64,000 nt of DNA from Heterobilharzia americana (lineage: Eukaryota > Platyhelminthes > Trematoda > Strigeidida > Schistosomatidae), in assembly GCA_944470555.2 (NCBI GenBank), contig OX104130.1:44611491-44675490 (forward strand), read 5' to 3'. The position numbers and the translations under genes were made by a program. Positions 1-9,500 of the stretch are shown here, piece after piece (the stretch's first letter is position 1; each line of letters begins with the position of its first letter). The notes below the pieces were generated by a model. The model ran no database searches, was not told the DNA's origin, and was given only the letters and a program-made list of their open reading frames with translations.

Positions 1-150
1 TCGCACCAACCTTTATCTTCAAATTGTTTACTTTCTCACACAGCTCTTTCTACATTGATATCGCTTTTTCTATGTACTTATTCTTTGTATACCATTGTGA
101 AGTGTTGCAACTTGAGCCGATACATTTGTATGAAACGTCTTGAGTTTATT
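1..150 (+). mobile_element. LINE-A 3'-end remnant
   Basis: The segment near 95-135 (tgaagtgttgcaacttgagcc...) resembles the LINE-A 3' untranslated end at 6294-6330 (gaggtgtggcaactcggacc). It has no coding part and is strongly diverged. Confidence 0.35.
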
Positions 151-339
151 TTTCATGTCTCTTCTCGTCTTGAAACCCTCTTGCAGTGACCATAGTGGAA
201 TCAACTTGAAGAATATGGCGTTTCAGGTTGTAGGTTGTATAATAATTAGATGTCTAGGTAAGACTCGTCTACAGCAAACCTGAAAACACTAGGCAGGTTC
301 CGCATCTGTTCGTGGGTATGTTAACCAGATAATCATTAT

Positions 340-1482
340 CCTCCTGAGTTTGGAACATAGGTACACTTAAGAGTACCCTACATAAACTATATTTGCTGAC
401 CGCAGGGCGACATTCGACTCAGTCGATCGAGAAGTCTTATGGCAGTGTCTCTCACTGAAATGGATCCCAATTAAGTGCATCACGCAGTTAAAGCCTGTAA
501 ACTTGAACGCTCGTGGGCATGTTAGAGTCTATTGCGAGTTAGTTATCAGGTGAGTTGCAAACGTCAAGTGGTATCTGTCAAGGATGTCGACTCTGTATTC
601 TTATTTACGCTTGTCAAGTGTGTCTTTATGGTTTTCTCGCAGTCTGACCTTACAGATATTGGTCTTATCATAAAAGAATTCTTAGGAGACAGAGTGAGCA
701 GATGAAAATGCTGATAAGATGCAGAGATTACTAGACACCTTGATTAACAATTTGAGAATGTTTACAATGCATTTATCATCACTTAAATGCCATTTGCTGC
801 TCAAGAACCGGTCTGTTCTGGTGTCCTGTCTAGCATTAAAAAATGAAGTGGTTGGGCTTGTTGACTACTTCACTCACGTGGGAATTCGAATCAGCCTTGA
901 TGGGTTAACCATGAAGTCTCAGTATGGATGCTAAAGGCTTGCTTGGCTTTCACCAAATTACTTCACTCATGGTTCTGGCGTGAAAGTCAGTTGAGGATGT
1001 TGTAAATCTTCTTCAGCTCAGGTAGCTGAGATATTTGATGCACATGCCTTTCTCATGTCTGCTTCTGCTCGCAATGTTAGCTGCAGTTGAGGTTGGAAAA
1101 AGGTTAGAGGTGCCCAGACCAAAACATAGCATCAGTCTCTGAAGTCTTTAACTGTTGGCTTGAGCCGTTAGTGAAAATGTAGTCTTCTCGTTTAGGGTCT
1201 GCGTGACAGTAGAAATCGGCGATTAACGACTCTAGATGATATAACTGAGAATCAATTGCGATGGCGCAGATATATCGATATGTTTTCTTCACCTTAATCG
1301 TTATACTAGACGTCCTTATTGTCTCATTCTTCCTTCTCTCCCACTTCACGACTACTTTTTTGAACTACTTTCGTATATCTCTTTCTTTCATCTGTGTGCT
1401 TAGTACCTTGATTTTCACGTATATGCTGTGGCAAGTTGAATCGTTACGCAGGAATGTCACGTCTCATTTTGAAATTGACTGA
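340..1482 (+). mobile_element. Degenerate LINE-A fragment (RT palm to 3' end)
   Basis: From about 400 the sequence follows the RT motif-A region of the full LINE-A at 5035 onward (cattcgactcagtcgatcgaga; gtcttatggcagtgtct). It continues through the post-RT domain (719-934 still reads FTHVGIRISLDGL, compare FTYLGSRINSGGL) to a 3' end near 1482 with tgtggcaagttgaatcgttacgcag. Frameshifts and stops make it a pseudogene. Confidence 0.75.
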
Positions 1483-2109
1483 TTGACTTGATGGTTCACC
1501 GGTAAATGCATTTGGCTCTGAAGGTAACAAACAGTCATCGATTATATGGAGCCTACTAATACCCTTTCCCGTCAGTGTTCATACTTGATGGTCGTATAGT
1601 TAAACAAAAGGAACTGCTGTGTGGTACACTCAGTTACCGATAAACTAGAATATCCTGTGGGAGCCATCATTAACATACGTTGATGAAAACCAATTTAGCC
1701 TTTTCTGCCTGTGCTGAAATATAAACAACTAACCCATTAAGGTTGATGTGACGTCGCAAATAAATGAAGCGATTAATGCAGTCAACCACTTCACTCACTA
1801 CTGTTAGACAAGGTACTAACACAGCATTTGGAGTGTAAGACGTAAATCTAAAGCATTCTCAAGTTGCTCCTCACAGTCTTAAATAGACTATCTTATTAGC
1901 ATCATCATCTAACAGGATTGTGTTGGGTGTTTGCTCGCGGTTGTCAACGTAATTTCTTCCAAGGAGGTAAATTCTTGCAAAGTCAGATTAAGGGATAGAG
2001 CCTTTCATAAGCAAATCTCTGACAAAACTGAATACAAGTAAAGAATAAACATCCCTAATCAAAATTAATTGAGAAACCCAACTGTGATTCCATTTTAGTG
2101 GATTTATTA
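1483..2109. other. No gene or recognised repeat
   Basis: AT-rich sequence between a LINE-A remnant and a foldback repeat. I see no reading frame or motif that I can support. Confidence 0.4.
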
Positions 2110-2325
2110 GATGTATCACGCAGGGGGACAGCATTATTTACTGGACTGCGTTCCGGACACAATTTATTATCCACTGTCTTATCATCATCGTCATCTTGTT
2201 ATGACTATGGATGATAGATTGTGTCCGGAACGTAATCCAGTAAATAATACTGTTTAACTGTTTGGTATCTCTAGTAAATGAACCATAGTGGAATTACATT
2301 CTACCAAAGTGCCGAAGTGTTACTC
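2110..2325. repeat. Foldback (palindromic) dispersed repeat, copy 1
   Basis: Left arm 2128-2170 and right arm 2216-2254 are inverted complements (tttactggactgcgttccgg against ccggaacgtaatccagtaaa), separated by about 45 bases. A conserved tail follows (gtggaattacattctacca, 2288-2308). The same arms or tail recur near 9240, 28945, 32252, 52368 and 58990. Confidence 0.75.
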
Positions 2326-2403
2326 TTACGTCAAAGCTCACTGCTGCTTTAAAATGGCCATATGTGTTTGAGTACAGAACCTTGCATAAAGTAATATATT
2401 CGT

Positions 2404-2417
2404 AAAGCTCACCTCCC
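2404..2417 (+). repeat. Target-site duplication, 5' copy (LINE-A)
   Basis: AAAGCTCACCTCCC here is identical to 6368-6381. Together they bracket the LINE-A element exactly, as expected from target-primed reverse transcription. Confidence 0.93.
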
Positions 2418-2821
2418 CCGACCGATAGCTGCTACCTTGACGTGGTGGTCGGGCTTGCATATCACAATGACCCAACGAGCTATGCTGGTGGAACGCTTGT
2501 TCCCTCGAGGTCCTACCATACCAGAAAGGTCTGTTGGGTAGTGGTTAGACGAAAAGCAGTTACCGTCATAGTGTAAATTGCTACACTATGATGGGGGTCT
2601 GAGGGCGAAGTCGTACTGCTGCTAGCTGGATGGGGTGTGACAGCAGTAAGGTGTTTCCCTTGGATGACCAGCAGTGCCATGCTGATGCTGCCTTCTCAGT
2701 GGAAGGGGGGGTTAGAAAAGGTCGGCCCCAAAAATAACACACTCCACCACGCCCCACGGTCTGCCGGGCCGGCGGTGTTGGTTCACTTGTCGTTTCCTTT
2801 CGACCATCCGGCCCCAAAAAT

Positions 2822-3246
2822 ACAAAAATTCAAAATAATCATACTCAAAAGGCTGGGTGTGACAGGCCTCAAGCAGATGTCCGATGGGCTCTGCGGTCAC
2901 ACAAATCTCTTTCAGGTACCTTAAGAAGAAATAGCCTTCCACGGTGTGGGCAGCCGGGAAGTGTCAACCGCCCTCACAACTCTGTCAGCACCCAAGTTTC
3001 TTCTGACTGCTATCCTCCTCCTCCATCATTACCTTCTAATCTTCCTTCACGTCTCTTAATTAATGATGCTGCATCATCTTCAATTTCTCCTACCTCTGCA
3101 GCCTTCGACAACGATCTGAGTCCACAGAACAGCATCCCTGGTCTCCTTAAACCACGCTCCAAATTACATATTGGAGCCTTCAATGTCCGCACCCTCCGTC
3201 AAATTGGCCAACAGGCTTCGTTGGCAAAGACTCTAGCAACTCGGGC
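2822..3246 (+). pseudogene. LINE-A upstream reading frame with first endonuclease motif, frameshifted from main ORF
   Basis: This open frame (phase of position 3170) reads through [20 protein letters not shown] into FNVRTLRQIGQQASLAKTL. It contains the first endonuclease motif, the Asn of NVRT. The main ORF begins one base out of register near 3246. The related copy at 31380-31410 has one extra base at this place (gccatagat against gcatggat), so this copy appears to have lost one base. Family members encode one continuous protein, so the endonuclease here is split. Confidence 0.65.
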
Positions 3247-6165
3247 ATGGATGTGTGCTGTGTTTGTGAGACACGCATACAGGACCCAAGTGTGGTTATT
3301 CACCTGACCTCTCCTGACCAATCTGGTGAATCTGCAAAATTCACCCTTCGAGTTTCTGGAGATTCGATAGCTAGCTCTCGTGGTCTTGCAGGTGTAGGTA
3401 TAGCATTAAGCACCAGGGCAGAAAACTCACTACTAGACTGGATCCCAGTTGATAGTCGCCTCTGCGCTATGAGGCTGAACGGCACAGTGAGAACTAAAAG
3501 GAATAGTGAGACTCGCCGTTGTCTCTTTGTAATCTCTGCTTACGCACCCACTGACTGTAGTTCGGATGAAGTGAAGGACGAGTTCTACCATAAACTGTCT
3601 AACCTCCTCTCGAAAGCCAAACGTTCGGACGTAGTGGTTGTTGCAGGTGACCTCAACGCACAGGTGGGTAGACTGAGTGAGGCAGAAAGGCACTTAGGTG
3701 GCACTTTCGGAATCCCAGCTGAACGTACAGATAACGGTGATCGCCTATTACAACTATGCTCAGATAACCGCCTATTTTTAGCCAGCACAAATTTCAGACA
3801 TAAAGAAAGGCACTGTCTGACCTGGCGTCCACCGAGCTCGACTCAGCGATGGACACAGATAGACCACATTGCTATTAGTCATCGCTGGAGAGGATCGGTG
3901 GAAGACTGCCGCTCCTTCTGGAGTACGTGTTTGGACAGCGATCATGCGTTGGTCCGAGCACGTATATGCCTGCGTCTCAATGGACGTAGAAAAAATTTGG
4001 CAACAAAACCACTACGAGTTCTGCTGGACAACGAAAACACCAAAGCCGTGTTCAGTGAGAAGTTGGCTAGGCAGTTATCGGAACAAAAGACTGTCACTCA
4101 TCCAGAAGAAGCTTGGTGCCATCTTCAGTCTACTGTAAAAGCAGCACTGGAGACTGTAGCCGACTCCAAGATAATGGCTAAAAAGAGCCAGTGGATATCA
4201 GCAGCTTCTTCCAAACTAATGGATGCACGTGAATGCATCCCTGCAGGCTCTGAGTACAATGAAGAGCGAGCGCAACTTAAAAATAAACTGACGAAAAGTC
4301 TGCGCAACGATCGTGAACAGTGGTGGGCAGCAAAGGCTAAAGAGATGGAAAAGGCAGCGGCGATCGGTAACAGTAGACAGTTATTTAGACTTATTAAGGA
4401 GACTGGGGGGAAATGGTCAACAACAGTTAGTGAGGTTATAGCGGAGAAGGACGGATCGGCGATTCACTCGCAGGGAAGGCGACTGGGACGATGGGCAGAA
4501 CACTTTGAGGAACAGTTTAACTGGCCTCCAGCCACCATTGCGCTGCCCGCTATCCAGTCGGACCCTGAATGGGACATAGAGACAGGTCCCCCAACACTAG
4601 AAGAAGTTGAGAAAGCGGTAGGTAGCCTGAAACGGGGAAGGGCAGCAGGACCAGACGGACTACCTGCTGAGGTATACAAGAATGGTGGTAGAGTTCTCTT
4701 AGTCAGGCTAACGGAAGTGTTAGCCAGTATATGGGAATCAAATACGATCCCCTCCGACTGGTCTAAGTCACTGATCATCCCAGTCTTCAAGAAAGGCGAG
4801 AAGTCCTCTTGTGATAACCACAGAGGAATCAGCCTGACAAACATAGTGTCTAAGATCCTAAGTTCTATAATTCTCCGACGCCTGAGTGGAGCTCGGGAAC
4901 AGCAAGCCCGAGAAAACCAGGCAGGCTTTAGACCTGGCCGTGGATGTATCGACCAAATATTCACACTGCGCCAGGTCCTGGAACATAGGCATGCTTACAG
5001 ACGCCCGACAATAGCTGTATTTCTCGACCTGAAGGCGGCATTTGACTCCGTTGATCGAGAAGTCTTATGGCAGTGTCTGTCACTGAAAGGCGTGCCTAGT
5101 AAGTACATCACCTTATTGAAAGCTCTCTACTCGAACACTTGTGGGCATGTTAGAGCCTATGGTGAGTTGTCCAGGGAGCTATACTCATCAAGTGGTGTCC
5201 GTCAAGGATGCCCACTATCCCCATTCTTATTTAATTTTATCATAGATATTCTTATGGAGGTTTCCCTCTCGTCACCTAATTACAAAGACGTTGACCCGAT
5301 CACAGGTGAATTTTCCTTAGATCTAGAATATGCAGATGACATAGTCCTGTTAGGTGAAGACGCTGACAAGATGCAGAGTCTTCTGAACACTTTGAGTGGG
5401 AATTTGAGAATGTTTGGGATGCGATTTTCACCACCCAAATGCAAATTTTTGCTCCAGGACTGGTCTTCAGCGGTACCGCGGTTAACAATAGAGAGTGAAG
5501 TGGTTGAGTGTGTTGACCACTTCACTTACCTGGGAAGTAGGATCAACTCCGGTGGGTTAGTTGCCGATGAGATTTCTGCACGGATACAAAAGGCTCGATT
5601 GGCTTTTGCCAATTTGCGCCACCTATGGCGCCGCCGTGATATTCGTTTGTCTATTAAGGGTCGCGTGTACTGCACAGCAGTCCGCTCTGTTCTACTGTAT
5701 GGCTGTGAAACATGGCCATTGAAAGTGGAAGACACAAAAAGGTTACAGGTGTTTGACCACCGTTGCCTTCGTAGTATAGGACGTATTCCGTGGTGTCACC
5801 ATGTGAGTAATGCAGAAGTTAGGTGTAGAGTTTTAGGGAGAAGAGGTAAGTCAGTCGACGAGGTTGTGAACCTTCATCGACTGAGATGGTTGGGACACGT
5901 ACTACGTATGCCTAGTCACCGATTGCCTCGTCACACAATGTTGGCTGAGGTGGGTTCAGGCTGGAAAAAGGCCCGAGGTGGCCAGACTAAAACATGGCAC
6001 CAATGTATGAAGTCTCTGACTGTTGGTTTAAGCCATGTAGGACGATGCAGACTAGGTGGTTGGGGTCCACGGGACAAGAGGAACCAGTGGTTGGAGACCC
6101 TAGGTGATATGGCTCAGAACCGAAGTCAGTGGCGCAGATGTATACACACATTATCCTCATCTTAA
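3247..6165 (+). CDS. LINE-A endonuclease/reverse transcriptase ORF (972 codons, 5' part frameshifted)
   Basis: It encodes the enzyme that nicks target DNA and copies the element RNA. The apurinic-type endonuclease shows CETRIQ (Glu), [17 protein letters not shown] and LDSDHALV. The reverse transcriptase shows AAGPDGLPAEV, NHRGISL, AGFRPGRGCIDQ, motif A FLDLKAAFDSVD, motif B GVRQGCPLSP and catalytic motif C YADD (about residues 697-700), then FTYLGSRI and a C-terminal domain with [12 protein letters not shown]. The ATG at 3247 is the first Met in this frame, but the natural protein starts upstream in another frame, so the first catalytic Asn is missing. This copy is probably not autonomous. 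Confidence 0.88.
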   Translation: MDVCCVCETRIQDPSVVIHLTSPDQSGESAKFTLRVSGDSIASSRGLAGVGIALSTRAENSLLDWIPVDSRLCAMRLNGTVRTKRNSETRRCLFVISAYAPTDCSSDEVKDEFYHKLSNLLSKAKRSDVVVVAGDLNAQVGRLSEAERHLGGTFGIPAERTDNGDRLLQLCSDNRLFLASTNFRHKERHCLTWRPPSSTQRWTQIDHIAISHRWRGSVEDCRSFWSTCLDSDHALVRARICLRLNGRRKNLATKPLRVLLDNENTKAVFSEKLARQLSEQKTVTHPEEAWCHLQSTVKAALETVADSKIMAKKSQWISAASSKLMDARECIPAGSEYNEERAQLKNKLTKSLRNDREQWWAAKAKEMEKAAAIGNSRQLFRLIKETGGKWSTTVSEVIAEKDGSAIHSQGRRLGRWAEHFEEQFNWPPATIALPAIQSDPEWDIETGPPTLEEVEKAVGSLKRGRAAGPDGLPAEVYKNGGRVLLVRLTEVLASIWESNTIPSDWSKSLIIPVFKKGEKSSCDNHRGISLTNIVSKILSSIILRRLSGAREQQARENQAGFRPGRGCIDQIFTLRQVLEHRHAYRRPTIAVFLDLKAAFDSVDREVLWQCLSLKGVPSKYITLLKALYSNTCGHVRAYGELSRELYSSSGVRQGCPLSPFLFNFIIDILMEVSLSSPNYKDVDPITGEFSLDLEYADDIVLLGEDADKMQSLLNTLSGNLRMFGMRFSPPKCKFLLQDWSSAVPRLTIESEVVECVDHFTYLGSRINSGGLVADEISARIQKARLAFANLRHLWRRRDIRLSIKGRVYCTAVRSVLLYGCETWPLKVEDTKRLQVFDHRCLRSIGRIPWCHHVSNAEVRCRVLGRRGKSVDEVVNLHRLRWLGHVLRMPSHRLPRHTMLAEVGSGWKKARGGQTKTWHQCMKSLTVGLSHVGRCRLGGWGPRDKRNQWLETLGDMAQNRSQWRRCIHTLSSS

Positions 6166-6367
6166 CAACGCTATACCGAATCTCACTATTTTGTCACTCC
6201 TCTTTCCTTTCTTCTCGTACTTTATATTTCTTTTGACTGCATTCACTTATCTTCATCCTTCACCTCACTACCTTTTTACTTGATGTGCTGATATGAGGTG
6301 TGGCAACTCGGACCGTTACGCAGTAATGCCTGGTCCTATGTTGATAATGATGATGATGATGATGATG

Positions 6368-6381
6368 AAAGCTCACCTCCC
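6368..6381 (+). repeat. Target-site duplication, 3' copy (LINE-A)
   Basis: AAAGCTCACCTCCC, identical to 2404-2417. The bases after it continue the pre-insertion sequence towards the RAD50 ATG. Confidence 0.93.
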
Positions 6382-6434
6382 ATTTGCGTTCTTTCCTAAC
6401 AATCGATATTTTCTCTTTGACAATCTAGATTATA
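6382..6434 (+). promoter_or_regulatory. RAD50 proximal 5' flank with splice-acceptor-like site
   Basis: These 53 bases are all that separates the LINE-A target duplication from the RAD50 ATG. A pyrimidine-biased run ends in ctag at 6425-6428, six bases before the ATG. It could be a cis acceptor for an upstream 5' UTR exon or a spliced-leader trans-splice acceptor; flatworms trans-splice many mRNAs. I see no clear TATA box. The function is inferred. Confidence 0.35.
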
Positions 6435-6557
6435 ATGGCACTAATAGAGCGAATGAGTATACTTGGAATTAGGAGTTTTGGACAGGAAACACCTCAAAAA
6501 ATAGAATTTTTCACACCAGTCACTCTTATTCTTGGTCAAAATGGAACAGGAAAAACG
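6435..6557 (+). CDS. RAD50: RAD50 exon 1 (residues 1-41, Walker A)
   Basis: The exon starts at ATG and encodes [11 protein letters not shown]... ending in GQNGTGKT, the P-loop that binds ATP. The donor is gttagt at 6558. It ends on a codon boundary, and exon 2 supplies the expected TVIECLKY that follows the P-loop. Confidence 0.95.
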
Positions 6558-9500
6558 GTTAGTCACAATCCTTAGAGGTTTTTGTTGTGGTTTGTTCTTT
6601 GAAATATTTTTGTTTTCGAAACAATCTAATTGCTGTCTGTTGTAATGTTCTGTACAGATTTCTGTCTCAAAACGTGATAACCTTCGATTATTGTCAAGGT
6701 CTCCATGAATGTTCATTCCTACTGAGTTTGCTGCTTATGCCGTCGTGACAGCAGTAATTTCCCCCGGGTTGATTGCATTAGGATTTAACTAGCTATTTTC
6801 AGAGTTACGGATTAATGGGTACGATTTAGTGGGTGGTATTACACAAATCTAGTTAGTCAAATTTTTTTAAAAACTAGGGACTTGCAAATTAGATTTTTCA
6901 CGTACAAGATGCAAAATCACTTTGTAGAATAAGTTTGTGTTGACTGCTAAGTCATCTAAAAGTTCACAAAGTGGTTTACAAATTTCTCTCATCATATCTC
7001 ATTAATTACATTGATCAAATAGCACCTGGTGAAAACAAGAGGTCATCGTTACCTATCTATAGTTTCGTTTGTTTACGTATCGTTTGAGTACATCAGTGTA
7101 TCAATGTGTTTAATGCTGCTGTTCTACTGTGCGACTTGATAAAAGCCTTATCTGTGATGGGTGTTGGCGTATGGTCGTCTCCACCTTCTAGACATTACTT
7201 ATAGCTAGTAAACCCATCTTACTCTCTATATCATGGTTAGGTTAATAGGTTAAAGGACAAAGCACGTTATTTCACGATATGAAAGTAGTAGTTATCACGA
7301 ACTAATGTTAGCTGAAAAACCATCGAAAATTTGGAGTCATCGGACATTTGATTCATTACAGCTGAAGACTCCCCAGGAGTGCATCCATAAAAATGCGTGA
7401 AAGATCAAACTCAAGACCACATCTTGCTGTAAGCAAGTTGCGATCTAGCCACTGAGTTTAAATTCAGTCTCATTTTTCCCAGTTTCTGTTCATTTGCGAA
7501 GTAGTACGACCATCAATAGATGATATCTTCATTCTTAATCGGTTTAACTTAACCAATGACCTGGCATAAATATTTGGTGAGTCAAGTTATCGTATCCTTC
7601 AATCGTACTGACTGTGAGGAAATAGTTACAAATAAAAAACAGGCTGTATTAGTTGGTATTTGCCTACCGGCGATCTGAGTCAAACATTCTAATCCTGCTG
7701 AACTTACTTTAGTCCTAGCAGGTGTTTAGCTTTATCTTCATAATTTATGAGATGTAATCTGCAACTAAGTACACTAATAATGAATACTAATACTAATGTA
7801 TACTAATAAATGAACACATCTGGAACACGTTCCAGAAATATCTATAACGTTTTTGTTCTTAAATAAGTGCTAGTTAGACTAAGAGAACTGGGGCTAAACT
7901 CAGAGCTTGATTTGATTTGATTTGATTTCAAACCCACTGTGACTTACACAAATACAATCTGTATCTAATGTCAACCTTTTACCCAGCACCCAATATTTGC
8001 CGTACTATAAGATCAAATCTCAATCACAGTTTATATAAAATATATTAAAATATGTTTTAAATCATATTCACTATACAGTTTCCCATTGGTTTCACTTAGT
8101 TTACCGAAAATGCTGTATTTTAGACTGTCATAGAATGCTTGAAATATTCAGCAACCGGAGAACTGCCTCCTGGATCTAAAACTGGATGTTCATTCATACA
8201 TGATCCTAAGGTGAGCACTTAACTTTATTAGCCTAGTAAGATTTCATAAATTTCCTCGCTGTCAGTCTGCATTTGAATGATGTTTGCAGAAATCAGGACT
8301 GATAACAATGTTTATGTCATCAAAAATTTAGCACTTCACTTTGTTTTACCTGTCACTCACCTTTAGTGTTAATTGACTGATGAGTACCTGTTGAAATATT
8401 CCATGATTTGAATCTAATCAGCGTTGAAATGATCACTAACATTCGATACCCCAGTTGACGAATCCTTTTCCTCACGAAGTGAATGATTTCAAACCCAGTT
8501 TCTTTACCTAGTTGTTTATTCAAATGATTGAAACGATCTATAGCTGAGGATGATAATGGTTTAGTGTTATCTGAGCTTTCGTATTTCCTTGTGGACCTTT
8601 CATCTTCAGCTGAGGACGTCACCAAGCCTGTTAATGAAACGTTCACGACAAAATAGCCAAGCTCATAAAACACCGAACCACTACTAACAGTTAATTCATT
8701 CTTTCGCCATCAATTTTGTGAATTTTTATGCATTGAGGTAACATTTTTAGTGGTTAGTGGTTGCAGTTTGATTAAGTTTTACTCATCAGAAGTTCGTTTC
8801 TAGCTTCTGGGTTTCATATCTGACCGAGCGTAAAGTGACGAAGCTGGTTCAAATTATTTTCTGCTATTAGAAGTAAAACTGCGTTTTCGGTAATTTGTAG
8901 AGTGCTAACAGCTAACCTATGGAACCCTGAAGGTGCTAGAAATAGGTGTTTAAAGAAAAACGGTAAGATGGCTCAAAATCTACCACAGTACTCAGTTATA
9001 TTCCTTCCTTATGATATTCAAAATTCCTAATATCTTACTATTCTTGGTTTTGGTACTATTAGTGTGAAGTATATCAAGTTGGACTGCTGCACTTCTGTAC
9101 AAAATTTTACATTAGTATGGCTATTGTTTGATTATGCTTTGATCCAAGAACATAGGAACACATTCAGTGGTTCCTTACACAGATATCAGAGGTCGTTATA
9201 TATGAACATTAGCATTACTGTTTCATTATTTAATACATCTAATAAGATTAACTGAAGTGGAATTGCATTGTACCATAGTGCCCAAGTTCTTCTCTTCCTA
9301 TGCTCAGTTCTGCACCTTACGGAGTGAAATATAGATATGTATTGCTCTGAGTGCTGTTGACTTAGTTGTTAATTTCTCCGCGTTTATGAATTCATGAGTA
9401 ATTAAGAATTAAAAATACCTCTTACCAAATGTCCTAATTGCCTATTGCTTTTATGATACCCGAAGTAGATCGTGGTCTATTCTGTAGGAGTAATATCAGT

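Larger units (their letters stand above)
2418..6367 (+). mobile_element. Full-length RTE-type LINE (LINE-A), SR2/SjR2-like
   Basis: A 3.95-kb non-LTR retrotransposon with a long 5' region, an apurinic-type endonuclease, a reverse transcriptase, no RNase H domain, and a (TGA)n-like 3' tail (6340-6367) rather than poly(A). Length, domain order and trinucleotide tail fit the RTE clade, to which the schistosome elements SR2 and SjR2 belong; the exact family name is an inference. A perfect 14-bp duplication flanks it, so the insertion is young. It lies in the same orientation as RAD50, immediately upstream of its start codon. Confidence 0.9.

Noticed and set aside
2128..2254. Foldback arms read as a complete hammerhead ribozyme
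   Set aside because: Only a stem followed by GAAAC-like sequence is seen; the CTGANGA core strand is absent in all copies inspected.
8353..8673. Minus-strand open frame of 106 codons in RAD50 intron 2
   Set aside because: No recognised domain, no splice or promoter context, and length within what chance gives in a 64-kb window.
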